Assembly: GCA_902618975.1 (NCBI GenBank) | Contig: CACNCN010000001.1 | Coordinates: 62,001 to 126,000 of the forward strand | Direction: 5' to 3' | Length of the DNA: 64,000 nucleotides | Source: an uncultured Pelagibacteraceae bacterium | GTDB taxonomy: Bacteria > Pseudomonadota > Alphaproteobacteria > Pelagibacterales > Pelagibacteraceae | Part shown: positions 19,354-30,311 of the stretch, in pieces | Numbering within the stretch: position 1 is the stretch's first letter | Layout of the letters: each line of letters starts with the position of its first letter | Notes under the pieces: model-generated | The model's database searches: none | Seen by the model: only the letters and a program-made list of their open reading frames with translations | Told to the model about the DNA's origin: nothing | Made by a program: the position numbers and the translations under genes

Positions 19354-19883
19354 TAATTTTGAATATTAATTTTTTTTACATTATTATCTAAAATTTTTAT
19401 AATATCATTAGTTATATTTAAATCATTAATACCTATAACTATATTTTTTTTATCAATTATTAAAGAAACCGAATTTTCTTTTGAATAATCAGACAAAATT
19501 GGCTTAAGTTTTTCTAACAAAACTTTAGTATATTTTAATTTCAATGTATCTAATTCTTTGCGATTATTATTTAATTGCTCTTGATATTTCTTAATTTTAT
19601 TATTTAGTTCAGTAATTTTATTATTTAATTCATCTTGACTTAATAAATTTTTTTTTGCACTTATATCTTCATCATCTTTTTTTATAGAAACCTCTAACTC
19701 TTTAATTTTTTTTCTATAAATTTCGTCTTTTTTTTTTAGTTCATCATTTATATATTTCCCTGCTTCTGAATTATTTAAAACCTTATTCATATCTAAAAAA
19801 ACTATTTTGTCACTTGAGAAAGATTTTAAAGGAGAAGTGAATACCGATATGAATATAAAAAAAAAAATAAATTTTTTATTCAT
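19353..19883 (-). CDS. skp: OmpH/Skp-family periplasmic chaperone
   Basis: Signal peptide, IVFLDMNKVLNNS, long coiled coil; directly downstream of bamA. Confidence 0.85.
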   Translation of the reverse strand: MNKKFIFFFIFISVFTSPLKSFSSDKIVFLDMNKVLNNSEAGKYINDELKKKDEIYRKKIKELEVSIKKDDEDISAKKNLLSQDELNNKITELNNKIKKYQEQLNNNRKELDTLKLKYTKVLLEKLKPILSDYSKENSVSLIIDKKNIVIGINDLNITNDIIKILDNNVKKINIQN

Positions 19884-22111
19884 TAAAAAGTAGTACCAAT
19901 TCTAAATCTAAAAGTTTCAGTTTCATCATTTTCATGTTTAGTCAAAGGCAATGCAAAAGAAAAACTTAATGGTCCTATGGGAGTAAACCAATCTACAGCA
20001 AGTCCTGATGATGATCTAATTTTATTACTATCTAATGAATCGTTATAGTCGACACCAAATATATTTGCTGAGTCTAGAAATATACTAAAATCCACATTCT
20101 GAAGATCACCCAAAAGTTTAGGTATTGTTGCTGCAATATTTAATGCTGTACCAAAGTTACCGCCTATATAATCACTTCCATCTTTAGGACCTACTTTTCC
20201 AGCCACAAAACCTCTTAATTTCCTTGATGGTATAAAAATTCTTTTACTTACTCTTACATCATCATCAAGGCTATTTACACTTTTTGCAAAAAATATGAGA
20301 GATAAGACGGAGTCTTCACCAAATTTATTATATTTAGAAAATTCATAAGAATTAACAATACTTGTATCATCAGCGTAAATCGGTAATTCTTGAAAGAAAG
20401 AACTTTTATATCCATCCGTTGGCTGAAAATTTTGATTTAATTTATTTAGTGTAAGACCATAAGAAAAATTAGTATCAAAATAATTTCCCTCTTGTTTTTG
20501 TTTTGCGGCTGACGCAGTATTTGAAGTCTCTAAATTTTCAATAAATGTTGAAATTTTAGGTGAAAAAAAAATATCTTTAAATTGTTCGTAAGATGTTCCC
20601 ACAGAAAAACCAATTGTCTCTGTTTCATATCCAAATTTATTCATCAAATCAATTTGAGAATTTTCAACAGAGGTTATTAATGATTTTTCGCTATTTTTAT
20701 AATTAGGATCGGTATAACTAAACAAGCCAGTTATAGAATTATCGCTAAAAGCAACATTAGCTTTTAACTTTGTTCCTTGACCAACATAATTATTTTCAGC
20801 GATTGAAAATGATACGGTTGTACCGCTTGTACCAGTACCTGCTCCAGCAGATACCTCTCCAGTAGGTTTCTCGTCAACAATTATATCAATTTTTTTTTGC
20901 TGAGGTGTTGAACCATCATAAACTTTAGACTCTACAGTGGAAAAAATATTTTTTGACTTTATATTATTAATTGATTTTTTAAATAATATTTCATTATATG
21001 GGTCACCTTCATCGGTTATAATTGAATTTCTAATGACATTTTCATTTGTCAAATAATTACCCAAAATATTAATTTGCTCTACATATTTTTTTTCACTTTC
21101 TTTAATATTAATTATTAAATCAATATATTTCTCATTTACTTCTTCATTATATGTTGCATTAATAAATTCATATTGTTTGTTTAAAGCAATTTCGTCTATT
21201 TGATCGAGAATTTTTTTTATTCTGTTTAAAGAATACGTTTTGTTTTTTAAATTTATTAAAACATCATTTATATCTTCAAAATTTTTTTTATCGAAATTAT
21301 TGGGTAAATTTAACACCACGTTGTTAAAAATATATTTTTCACCAGCATCAATATTAAAAACTAATTCGAATTTATTCTGATTAATAACTAAAGCTGAGGT
21401 TGAATTTACTTTAACATTGTAATATCCATTATTTTTATAATAATTTGTTAGTAATTTTTCATCCAATTGAATTCTTTTTTCGTCTAAAAATTTTTTATTT
21501 GAAATAAATTTCCAAAATTTACTTTCTTCTGAGACTATTATTCTTTTTAATTTTCTATCTTTAACTTTCTTATCACCTATAAATTTGATTTTTTCAATAT
21601 ATGCCTTATCACCTAGGTCTATATTGTAATTTAAGCTAACTGTATTATTTTCATTTTTTTTTATTGATGTTTCTATAATTGAAAAATAGTAACCATTTTT
21701 TTTTAATATAGTTGCAAGTATACTCTCATCTTTTTTAACTTTACTTTTAACAAAAGAATTTTTCTCTTTTAATTGAATTTTATTTCTTAATGTTTTTAAT
21801 ATTGTTTTATTTTTTACACCAGAAAATTCAATTTCTTCTATAATCGGATTTTCAACTATATTTACAATTAAAGTTTCTTTATCTAAAGAAATAACTACAT
21901 TTTCAAAAAAGTCTGTTTGGTAGAGTTTTTTAAGAATTATATTTAGTTCAGATTTATTATAATTTTTATTTTTTTTTATTTCACCAAATAAAATAATAGT
22001 TTCGTCTGAGATTCTATTATTTCCATTTATTTTAATATTTTTTACTATATTAGCATTTGTAGAAGTTATAATAAAAAATAAAACTAATATTTTAAAAAAA
22101 AAATTCATCAA
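19883..22111 (-). CDS. bamA: Outer membrane protein assembly factor BamA
   Basis: POTRA repeats (IKNIKINGNNRISDETI...), C-terminal Omp85 barrel (VDWFTPIGPLSFSFALPL, terminal F). Confidence 0.95.
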   Translation of the reverse strand: MMNFFFKILVLFFIITSTNANIVKNIKINGNNRISDETIILFGEIKKNKNYNKSELNIILKKLYQTDFFENVVISLDKETLIVNIVENPIIEEIEFSGVKNKTILKTLRNKIQLKEKNSFVKSKVKKDESILATILKKNGYYFSIIETSIKKNENNTVSLNYNIDLGDKAYIEKIKFIGDKKVKDRKLKRIIVSEESKFWKFISNKKFLDEKRIQLDEKLLTNYYKNNGYYNVKVNSTSALVINQNKFELVFNIDAGEKYIFNNVVLNLPNNFDKKNFEDINDVLINLKNKTYSLNRIKKILDQIDEIALNKQYEFINATYNEEVNEKYIDLIINIKESEKKYVEQINILGNYLTNENVIRNSIITDEGDPYNEILFKKSINNIKSKNIFSTVESKVYDGSTPQQKKIDIIVDEKPTGEVSAGAGTGTSGTTVSFSIAENNYVGQGTKLKANVAFSDNSITGLFSYTDPNYKNSEKSLITSVENSQIDLMNKFGYETETIGFSVGTSYEQFKDIFFSPKISTFIENLETSNTASAAKQKQEGNYFDTNFSYGLTLNKLNQNFQPTDGYKSSFFQELPIYADDTSIVNSYEFSKYNKFGEDSVLSLIFFAKSVNSLDDDVRVSKRIFIPSRKLRGFVAGKVGPKDGSDYIGGNFGTALNIAATIPKLLGDLQNVDFSIFLDSANIFGVDYNDSLDSNKIRSSSGLAVDWFTPIGPLSFSFALPLTKHENDETETFRFRIGTTF

Positions 22112-23286
22112 TTACGATCTTTAATACATAGATCGAGAGTTTTCAATCTTACATATTTATTTAGATTTACTATCTCATTGATATTCTGGGGTATTTTTCT
22201 TTTAAGTTGTCTAAATTCTTTAAAATTTAAAATTTTATTAATTAAAACATTAATATCTTTATAACTAATATTGTTATTTAAAAATTGACTTACTAATTCA
22301 TCATTTGCTGAAACTAATACTGTATCGTAAAGGGAGTTATTATCGTCAAATTTATTCAAGATATTTAATAGTTTGAATTTTTTAAAATCTGGCTTGGATA
22401 AGTTCAAATTATTTAATTTTTTAATGTCAACTCTTTTAGAACTTAGAATTTTTTGATTTTTATCATAAAGTGTATTAAAGATTGGAATCTTCATGTTGGT
22501 TTCATGTACTAATAATTTAGAAGTTCCATTATTAAATTTTATTATTGAATGCAAATATGCTGTTGGATGTATTAAAATCTCAAGTTGTTTTTTTTTAAGA
22601 TTAAATATTTTTTGAGCTTCTAGAATCTCAAAAACTTTGTTCATCATTGTTGAGGAGTCAATAGATATTTTTTTTCCCATTTTCCATATTGGATGGTTTA
22701 TAGCATTAGAGGGTTTTACTTTTTTAAATTGGCTTATTGGTAAATTTAAAAAAGGACCACCAGAAGCTGTAATGTAAATTTTTTCTACATTACTAACATT
22801 AAACCCGCCAAGACTTTGCCAAATAGAAAAATGTTCAGAGTCTACAGGTAAAAATTCTGATTTATTTTTTATTAGTTCTTTTTTAATTAAATCCCATGCA
22901 CATATTATTGACTCTTTATTTGCTATAGCAATCTTTTTAGTAAATTTTATAATTTTGATTGTTGGCTCTAGTCCATCAAAACCAGATATTGCTGACATTG
23001 CATAATCTATTTTATTATTTTTGAAAATCTTGCCAAAACTATTATATCCATTAAAAATTTTTACTTTATTTTTTTTTAATTTTTTTTTAACTAAGTCATA
23101 TGAGTTTTTATTCTTAACAATTATATTTTTGACCTTAAATTTTTTGACTTGTGATACTATATTATTTACATTTGAATTTGTTGTTAGTAATTCAATTTCA
23201 AATTTTTTAATATCTTTATTAATTATATTTAAAGTATTTTTTCCTATAGAGCCTGTTGAGCCTAAAATTGCTATTTTTTTTTTCAT
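22108..23286 (-). CDS. dxr: 1-deoxy-D-xylulose-5-phosphate reductoisomerase
   Basis: ILGSTGSIGKNTL, ANKES, LPVDSEHFSIWQ, HPIWKMGKKISIDSSTMMNK motifs. Confidence 0.96.
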   Translation of the reverse strand: MKKKIAILGSTGSIGKNTLNIINKDIKKFEIELLTTNSNVNNIVSQVKKFKVKNIIVKNKNSYDLVKKKLKKNKVKIFNGYNSFGKIFKNNKIDYAMSAISGFDGLEPTIKIIKFTKKIAIANKESIICAWDLIKKELIKNKSEFLPVDSEHFSIWQSLGGFNVSNVEKIYITASGGPFLNLPISQFKKVKPSNAINHPIWKMGKKISIDSSTMMNKVFEILEAQKIFNLKKKQLEILIHPTAYLHSIIKFNNGTSKLLVHETNMKIPIFNTLYDKNQKILSSKRVDIKKLNNLNLSKPDFKKFKLLNILNKFDDNNSLYDTVLVSANDELVSQFLNNNISYKDINVLINKILNFKEFRQLKRKIPQNINEIVNLNKYVRLKTLDLCIKDRN

Positions 23287-23936
23287 AGCCAGTATATTAT
23301 ATTATAAATAAATAAGCCAAAAGGTACTGCAAATATTATTCCATCTACTCTATCAAGCAATCCACCATGTCCTGGCAATATTGAACCTGTATCTTTTACA
23401 TTTGATCGTCTTTTAAAATAAGAAATAAAAAGGTCACCTAATTGACAAATTACTGATATTAAAATGAATACAAAACATATTATTAAATAATTAAATTCAA
23501 TATTTAATAAATATTTATAATAGTAGAAGTAATAAATGATGGGAAACAAACAAAATACAAATGATCCAATTGATCCAGAAATTGTTTTATTAGGACTGAT
23601 TTTTGTTAGTTTTTTTCCACCTATTAATTTTCCACATACATATCCACCAATGTCAGAAAATATACATACTGATAAGATTATGATTACATCTTTCCTATTT
23701 GAAATATAAAGAAAATATGCAAATAAAATTAAATAAAAAACAAATGATAAATTAATTATTAGTTTTTTTAAAAAATTTTCTTTCCATATATTATCAATTA
23801 AAGTTTTAAACTCAAAAAACGAAATAAGTGAAATTACGGTTAAAAGCAATAACCAAACTAAATTATTAAAAAAGCCAATTATTAATAACAAAATTAATAC
23901 AATTGATGTTAAAACTCTTTTGTAGAAATTATTCAT
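23283..23936 (-). CDS. cdsA: Phosphatidate cytidylyltransferase
   Basis: SDIGGYVCGKLIGGKKLTKISPNKTISGSIGSF and KDTGSILPGHGGLLDRVDG motifs. Confidence 0.94.
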   Translation of the reverse strand: MNNFYKRVLTSIVLILLLIIGFFNNLVWLLLLTVISLISFFEFKTLIDNIWKENFLKKLIINLSFVFYLILFAYFLYISNRKDVIIILSVCIFSDIGGYVCGKLIGGKKLTKISPNKTISGSIGSFVFCLFPIIYYFYYYKYLLNIEFNYLIICFVFILISVICQLGDLFISYFKRRSNVKDTGSILPGHGGLLDRVDGIIFAVPFGLFIYNIIYWL

Positions 23937-24610
23937 TATATATTGCCGAAATTTCGCTTTATTTTTTTAAATTTAAGTAAAATTTTTTCAAAATCCTTTT
24001 CATTAAAATCTGGCCACAATTTTTTTTCAAAAAAAATTTCGGAATATGCAATTTGCCATAATAAAAAGTTACTTAATCGATTGGTATCTCCAGTTCTAAT
24101 TAATAAATCAGGATCCGGAATACCATTTGTATAAAGATTTTTACTAATATTTCTCTCATTTATATTGGTTTTTTTTTTTATTATTTTTTTTAACGCATAC
24201 ACGAGCTCGTTTTTAGATCCATAATTTAATGCAAGATTTATTTGTAATTTATTATTTTTTTTTGTTAAATCCTCAGAATCTTTTAAAAGTTTATTTATTT
24301 TTTTTGAAAAATTTTTAACACCTATAACTTTTAATTTAATGTTTTGTTTATTAAGTTCAAATATTTTGTCACCCAAAAAACTTTCGAGCAATTTAAACAA
24401 AAAATTTACTTCTTTTTTAGGCCTCTTCCAATTTTCGGTTGAGAAAACAAAAAGTGTCAAAAAATTAATTTTATTTTTGATCGTAGATTTGATTATTTTT
24501 TCTACTGTTTTTAATCCTTCTTGGTGACCTAAATTTCTTGATTTTTTATTTTTTAAACCCCATCTACCATTACCATCCATAATTATGGCTACATGATTAA
24601 TTGGATTCAT
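23936..24610 (-). CDS. uppS: Undecaprenyl diphosphate synthase
   Basis: HVAIIMDGNGRW, FVFSTENWKRP, DLLIRTGDTNRLSNFLLWQ motifs. Confidence 0.95.
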   Translation of the reverse strand: MNPINHVAIIMDGNGRWGLKNKKSRNLGHQEGLKTVEKIIKSTIKNKINFLTLFVFSTENWKRPKKEVNFLFKLLESFLGDKIFELNKQNIKLKVIGVKNFSKKINKLLKDSEDLTKKNNKLQINLALNYGSKNELVYALKKIIKKKTNINERNISKNLYTNGIPDPDLLIRTGDTNRLSNFLLWQIAYSEIFFEKKLWPDFNEKDFEKILLKFKKIKRNFGNI

Positions 24611-25128
24611 ATCTGCATTATTTCTTTTTCTTTTGTATTTACTTTTTCTTCTATTTTTTTAATATTTTCATCTGTCAAATTTTGTATATTTTTTTCCTCT
24701 TTTTTTTCAATATCTTCACTTATTGATTTATTTTTTAGTAATTTTTTAAGTTCATCATTTCCTTCTCTTCTAATATTTCTTATTGAAATCTTACATTGCT
24801 CACCCATATTTTTTATCAGTTTGGCTATTTCATTCCTTCTCTCTTCGCTTAAATCAGGAATGGGTAACCTTATTAATTGTCCATCAATCTGAGGGTTTAG
24901 TCCAAGATCTGATTTCTTGATAGCAGTATCAATAAGACTTACATTATTTACGTCCCAAACTTGGATGTTAATAACTCTTGGTTCAGGGGTAGTTATAGTA
25001 CCAACTTGATTTATAGGCATTTTCTGTCCGTATACATCAACATAAATTAAATCCAGCATATTTGAATTTGCCCTACCAGTACTCAAAGTTGACAGGTCTT
25101 TTATAAATTTTTCGAAAGTTTTACTCAT
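24607..25128 (-). CDS. frr: Ribosome recycling factor
   Basis: LSTLSTGRANSNMLD, IQVWDVNNV, RLPIPDLSEERR; start taken at MSKTFEKF (ORF track extends to 25161). Confidence 0.95.
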   Translation of the reverse strand: MSKTFEKFIKDLSTLSTGRANSNMLDLIYVDVYGQKMPINQVGTITTPEPRVINIQVWDVNNVSLIDTAIKKSDLGLNPQIDGQLIRLPIPDLSEERRNEIAKLIKNMGEQCKISIRNIRREGNDELKKLLKNKSISEDIEKKEEKNIQNLTDENIKKIEEKVNTKEKEIMQI

Positions 25129-25157
25129 TTTATTTTTATAAATACTTAAGCTAAACA

Positions 25158-26012
25158 TCACTCACCTATTTTAATTCTATGAAATGCACTTATCTCTAAA
25201 TTTGATAATTTAAGGCTCTGAATTATTTCATTAACTTTTTTATCTGGATCCATCACCCAAGATTGTGTCATTAAACAATTGTCTTGAATAAATTTATTTA
25301 ATTTACCTTTTGAAATTTTTTCAACAATTTCTTTTGGTTTACCATTATTTTTTAGTTCTTCAGCTATTAATTCTTTTTCTTTAATTAATATATTTTGATC
25401 AATTAATTTCTCATTTATAGCAATAGGGTTTGAAGCAGCTATATGCATAGATAGTTGTTTTCCAAAATTTAAAAAACTTTCATCATTTTCATCATCGTAA
25501 TTAATTGACGAAATTACAGCTAATTTTGCAAGCTTATCTTTTACAACTGAATGTAGGTAAGTAAAAATCTTACCTTTTTCACACACAATTGTTTTAGATC
25601 TACCTAAGGTTATTTTTTCTCCAATTTTAGATATTAAATCTACAAGTGTGTCTTCCACTGATTTACTATTTTTCATTATAGTTTTTTTTAATTTTTCAGG
25701 ATCTGATGAAACAGAATTGTTTATTTCACTTATTTCTTTAACGAAAGAAATAAAATCATCATTTTTTGCAACAAAGTCAGTTTCACAATTTACCTCTATT
25801 AATGATGATTTTTTATTATCTCCAAAAACAGCCACGACACCTTCGTTAGCCTCCCGAGTCATTTTTTTGGATGCCTTTGAAATTCCTTTAACTCTTAGAA
25901 TCTCAATAGCCTTTTCAATATCACTGTTGGCTTCCTTTAAAGCATTATTGCAGTCTTTAAATCCAGCACCAGTTAATTTTCTAAGTTCTTTGACTTTATC
26001 TATGTCACTCAT
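25158..26012 (-). CDS. tsf: Elongation factor Ts
   Basis: [33 protein letters not shown] motifs. Confidence 0.97.
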   Translation of the reverse strand: MSDIDKVKELRKLTGAGFKDCNNALKEANSDIEKAIEILRVKGISKASKKMTREANEGVVAVFGDNKKSSLIEVNCETDFVAKNDDFISFVKEISEINNSVSSDPEKLKKTIMKNSKSVEDTLVDLISKIGEKITLGRSKTIVCEKGKIFTYLHSVVKDKLAKLAVISSINYDDENDESFLNFGKQLSMHIAASNPIAINEKLIDQNILIKEKELIAEELKNNGKPKEIVEKISKGKLNKFIQDNCLMTQSWVMDPDKKVNEIIQSLKLSNLEISAFHRIKIGE

Positions 26013-26777
26013 TTAATTCAAAGATTTATCTTTAGATATTTTGCTTTGTAAATCTTTTTCTTTGTTATTTTTTTCTATAGAAACATTAGATAAGTTTGAT
26101 TTTGCGTTTTGAATTGTTTCTTTTATAAGTGAACAATAAAGATCTATCGATCTTCTCGCATCATCGTTTCCTGGTATAGGATAGTCTATACCATCGGGAT
26201 TTGAATTAGTATCAAGTATAGCAATAATTGGAATTCCGAGTTTTATAGACTCTTTTATTGCTAAAGACTCATAATTAGTATCTATTACAAAAACTAAATC
26301 AGGAATAGTTTTCATATCTGAAATTCCCCCTAAAGATCTTTCCAATTTATCTCTTTGCGTACTCATTTTTAAAAGTTCTTTTTTAGTAAAACCTCGATTT
26401 TCTGAGGATAAATCTGTATTAATTTTTTGTAATTTTTTAATTGAATTAGATATTGTTCCCCAATTTGTTAACATGCCGCCAAGCCACCTATAATTAACGT
26501 AATATTGATTAGTACTTTTAGCTAAATCTGCTATTGCATCAGAAGCTTGTTTCTTAGTAGAAATAAATAATATCTTTCCATTGTTTGAAATAGTTTCATA
26601 GACTTTTTCTAAAGCTATCTTTGTCAATTCTAAAGTCTGAGTTAAATCAATGATGTGTATTGAGTCTCGTTTTCCAAATATATATTTTTTCATTTTTGGG
26701 TTCCATCTAAGTGTTTTGTGACCTAGGTGAACTCCTGCCTCTAATAATGCTTGTATTGTTAAATTAGGTATTTTCAT
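26013..26777 (-). CDS. rpsB: 30S ribosomal protein S2
   Basis: [35 protein letters not shown]; start taken at MKIPNLT (26777), not the ORF-track start 26837. Confidence 0.97.
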   Translation of the reverse strand: MKIPNLTIQALLEAGVHLGHKTLRWNPKMKKYIFGKRDSIHIIDLTQTLELTKIALEKVYETISNNGKILFISTKKQASDAIADLAKSTNQYYVNYRWLGGMLTNWGTISNSIKKLQKINTDLSSENRGFTKKELLKMSTQRDKLERSLGGISDMKTIPDLVFVIDTNYESLAIKESIKLGIPIIAILDTNSNPDGIDYPIPGNDDARRSIDLYCSLIKETIQNAKSNLSNVSIEKNNKEKDLQSKISKDKSLN

Positions 26778-26779
26778 AT

Positions 26780-26848
26780 TATTCCCGGTTAAACCACCAC
26801 AATAATTTCCATTTAAGGACCGGAGGTTATTAACCACTTATTGTGTGA
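26780..26848 (-). ncRNA. Candidate structured rpsB mRNA leader (H-type pseudoknot)
   Basis: Stem 1: CACAATAA (26845-26838) with TTATTGTG (26805-26798). Stem 2: CCGGU (26823-26819) with ACCGG (26789-26785). The stems cross and end 8 nt before the rpsB ATG. Confidence 0.55.
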
Positions 26849-26900
26849 GTATTTTTTTATGGATATTTACAAATTTATTTTAAACAAAACAAGTATTTTT

Positions 26901-29900
26901 TTAGTGAATTATTGATTGTATTTGTTGTTTTTTTAACGAATTTACAATTTTTCTATCTATATATCGTCTATTTTGTAAGTTTAAAGTGATATATTTTTGT
27001 TTAAATTTATATTTAATTATTACTTCTGTGTTACCAAGTGTATCAAGATGCTTAGATAAATCCTCGATTTTTGATAAATGGTCTAACATAAATTCTATTT
27101 TATTTATTGGTTTGTTATAAATTTCTTTTATAGATGAAATATTTAAAATATTGATTTTTTTAGTTTTTTTGTCGTCGTCAGTTATTATTTTATTTAAATT
27201 AATAATTACAGAATTTCCTTCAATTAATATTTTTCTATTTTTTTCAAGTATTTCAGAGAATATAAAAATTTCAAAAACTCTTGATAGATCTGAAAATTTT
27301 ACGATAGCATAAGATGTCCCTTTTCCAGTTTTTTTTTCCTGAATTTTTAAAATAGTAGCAGCAATATTTGAGTTTTTTAATTCATTATTATTAACAAAGT
27401 TTTCGTAATTAATTATATTAAAATCATTATATAATTCCTTGTATTGATTTAATGGATGGTTAGATATAAAAAAACCGACTGCTTCAAATTCCTTTTTTAG
27501 TTTTTCTTCAAAAATCCATTCATCATTTTTATCAACAATTTGATCATTTGTTTGAGAATTATCACCAAACAAATCTATTTGATTGGCCTCTTTATTCTCA
27601 AATACACTTTTTGACTTAAGAATTAATTTAGGTATAGAATTAAATAACGCAGATCTATTTTCATAAATTTCATCAAATGCTCCCGATTTAACGAGACCCT
27701 CAAGCTGAAGTTTGTTTATATCTTTTGGGTTAACTCTATTAATAAAATTCTCAATTGATAAAAATTTTCCATTTTTAATTCTTTCTTCAACAATGTTATT
27801 TATAGCCTCATACCCAACATTTTTGATTGAACCAAGGGCATAATAAAAATTTTTTTGATCTGATCTAAAATCTGCAAAACAACTATTTATATTTGGTCTA
27901 ATGACTTTTATCTTTAATCTATTTATTTCTTCGTAAAATTCTGCGAGTTTTTTTTGGTTTGATATATCCATTGTCATAGATGCTGCGAAAAATTCATTTG
28001 GATAATGTGTTTTTAAAAATGCTGTTTGGTAAGCTATTATTGCATACGCTGCCGCATGACTTTTATTGAAACCATATTCTGCAAAAGGTTCAATTTTTAA
28101 AAAGATACCTGCTGCTACGTCTTTACTTATACCATTTTTAACAGCTCCTTCTATAAACCTCATCTTTTGTTTCTCTACCTCTGATCTTTTTTTTTTTCCA
28201 ATAGCTTTTCTTAATATATCAGCTTCTGCAGCTGAAAAACCTGACAGTTTTTGTGCAATTTGCATAACTTGTTCTTGATATATTATTACACCGTAGGTCG
28301 GTTTTAAAATTTCCTCTAACAATGGATGAATATAATCTGGTTCTCGATTATTATTTTTGCATTCATTATAAATAGGGATATTGCTCATTGGACCAGGTCT
28401 ATATAAAGCAACTAAAGCAATGATATCCTCTAACTCAGTAGGTTTCATATTTATTAACGCATCTTTCATTCCTGAGCTTTCTAGTTGAAATAACCCGACA
28501 GTATTACCTGATGACAAGGTATTAAATACTTTGGAGTCTTCATAACTTATTTTATTAATATCAAATTCTTTATTTGAATTATTAATTAATTTTTGCGTTT
28601 TATTTATTACCGTCAAAGTTTTTAAACCTAAAAAATCAAATTTAATTAAACCAGCATTTTCAGCAGAGTACATATCAAATTGCGTTGAAGGCAATAAAAG
28701 ATCTGTTGAGTGATCTTTGTATAATGGAACTGTATCTGTTAATTTTCTGTCAGCTATAACTACACCAGCTGCATGTGTTGCAACATTTCGATTTAATCCC
28801 TCTAACTTAAGTGATAAGTCTATCAAACGTTTAATTCTTTTATCTGTTTTTATTAAATTTTGTAATCTTGGCTCTGAATTAATGCACTCTTGTAAATTTT
28901 GGGGTCTCGAGGGATCAAAAGGTATCATTTTAGCTATATTATCAATGAACCCATACGATAGACCCAAAACTCTTCCAACATCTCTTATAACCATTCTTGC
29001 TTTTAACTTTCCAAAAGTGATAATATGAGCAACACTATCTTTGTATTTTTTAGATAGATAATCAAAAACTAAATCTCTTTTTTCCTCACAAAAATCAATA
29101 TCAAAATCAGGTAAAGAAATCCTAGAAGGATTTAAAAATCTCTCAAAAATTAGATTAAACTTTATTGGGTCTACATCAGTAATAGATAAACACCATGCAA
29201 CTAACGACCCGGCACCCGAACCTCTTCCTGGACCTACAGGTATATCATTACCTTTCGCCCAATTTATATAGTCAGCGACTATTAAAAAATAACTTGCATA
29301 CTTCATTTTTTTAATAATTTCTAACTCATGGTTTAGTCTAAGTTTATATATAGAGTGGTACTTATCATAATTATTTTTAAGATATGGATTTTCTTGAAAT
29401 TTTTGATCCAAACCATTCAGAGAGTATTTTGTAAGCTCTGTTTCAGTATCATCATTATTTGTTTTTTTAATATTCGGAAGCATAGGTTTTGATGGAGTGG
29501 GTCTGTAGCTACATCTAAATGGTAAATTAACATTATTTTCAATAGCTTCGGGTAGGTCTCTAAATAATTCAAACATTTCATGATCAGATTTAAAATAATG
29601 GTTATTAGAATAAGAAAGTCTATTTTTATCATTCAAGTAAGTTTTGTTACCTATACATATTAAAGTTTCATGGGCTTCATGCATAGATTTATCCAAATAA
29701 AAAACTTCGTGTGATGCAATTATAGGTATTTTTAGGTCATAAGAGGTTTTTAGATTGAACCTTTCAAATTGTTTTTCATTTAGGTCGTCGTGTCTTTGTA
29801 TTTCTAGATAAAAGGAAAAATTAAAATTTTTTTTTAATTTATTATAAATTTCTTCAATTTCTTTAAATCTATTTTTTAAAAATAATTTGCCAATTAAACC

Positions 29901-30311
29901 ATTAATGTTATTGGACATGACAATTATACCCTCGGGTTTTAGTAGAAGATCGTCTAGAAAACACAAAGGTTCATACGTTTCACTTTTTTCTAAATATGAT
30001 TTAGAGGATAATTCAATAATTCTTTTATAACCTATTTCACTAGACGCAATTAATGTTAATTTACCAGTAGTATCACCATATTTAAAAGCAATTTGTGTAC
30101 CGATAATAGGTTGAGTACCTTGTTTTGAAATAGCTTCAGAAAACTCCAAGGCTCCACAAAGATTAAACGAGTCAGAAATTCCTAGAGCTTTAACTTTATT
30201 TGCTTTACAAAAATCTTTAAGATTATCAATTTTTATTGCTCCTTCACATATGGAATATTGAGTATGTATTTTGAAATGGGTAAATGAATTATTTTTTTCT
30301 AATTCTTGCAT
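26901..30311 (-). CDS. dnaE: DNA polymerase III alpha subunit
   Basis: PHP domain, GPGRGSGAGSLVAWCL, LPDFDIDFCEEKR, ATHAAGVVIAD, FNKSHAAAYA motifs. Confidence 0.97.
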   Translation of the reverse strand: MQELEKNNSFTHFKIHTQYSICEGAIKIDNLKDFCKANKVKALGISDSFNLCGALEFSEAISKQGTQPIIGTQIAFKYGDTTGKLTLIASSEIGYKRIIELSSKSYLEKSETYEPLCFLDDLLLKPEGIIVMSNNINGLIGKLFLKNRFKEIEEIYNKLKKNFNFSFYLEIQRHDDLNEKQFERFNLKTSYDLKIPIIASHEVFYLDKSMHEAHETLICIGNKTYLNDKNRLSYSNNHYFKSDHEMFELFRDLPEAIENNVNLPFRCSYRPTPSKPMLPNIKKTNNDDTETELTKYSLNGLDQKFQENPYLKNNYDKYHSIYKLRLNHELEIIKKMKYASYFLIVADYINWAKGNDIPVGPGRGSGAGSLVAWCLSITDVDPIKFNLIFERFLNPSRISLPDFDIDFCEEKRDLVFDYLSKKYKDSVAHIITFGKLKARMVIRDVGRVLGLSYGFIDNIAKMIPFDPSRPQNLQECINSEPRLQNLIKTDKRIKRLIDLSLKLEGLNRNVATHAAGVVIADRKLTDTVPLYKDHSTDLLLPSTQFDMYSAENAGLIKFDFLGLKTLTVINKTQKLINNSNKEFDINKISYEDSKVFNTLSSGNTVGLFQLESSGMKDALINMKPTELEDIIALVALYRPGPMSNIPIYNECKNNNREPDYIHPLLEEILKPTYGVIIYQEQVMQIAQKLSGFSAAEADILRKAIGKKKRSEVEKQKMRFIEGAVKNGISKDVAAGIFLKIEPFAEYGFNKSHAAAYAIIAYQTAFLKTHYPNEFFAASMTMDISNQKKLAEFYEEINRLKIKVIRPNINSCFADFRSDQKNFYYALGSIKNVGYEAINNIVEERIKNGKFLSIENFINRVNPKDINKLQLEGLVKSGAFDEIYENRSALFNSIPKLILKSKSVFENKEANQIDLFGDNSQTNDQIVDKNDEWIFEEKLKKEFEAVGFFISNHPLNQYKELYNDFNIINYENFVNNNELKNSNIAATILKIQEKKTGKGTSYAIVKFSDLSRVFEIFIFSEILEKNRKILIEGNSVIINLNKIITDDDKKTKKINILNISSIKEIYNKPINKIEFMLDHLSKIEDLSKHLDTLGNTEVIIKYKFKQKYITLNLQNRRYIDRKIVNSLKKQQIQSIIH

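Noticed and set aside
26778-26837. ORF-track N-terminal extension of rpsB ([20 protein letters not shown])
   Set aside because: S2 proteins begin near MKIPNLT; the extension runs through the structured leader and looks non-coding
28187-28197. T11 run inside dnaE (A11 in mRNA), possible slippage or phase-variation site
   Set aside because: Encodes the conserved GKKKR stretch in frame; long A/T runs are common throughout this sequence, and there is no alternative product to support programmed slippage
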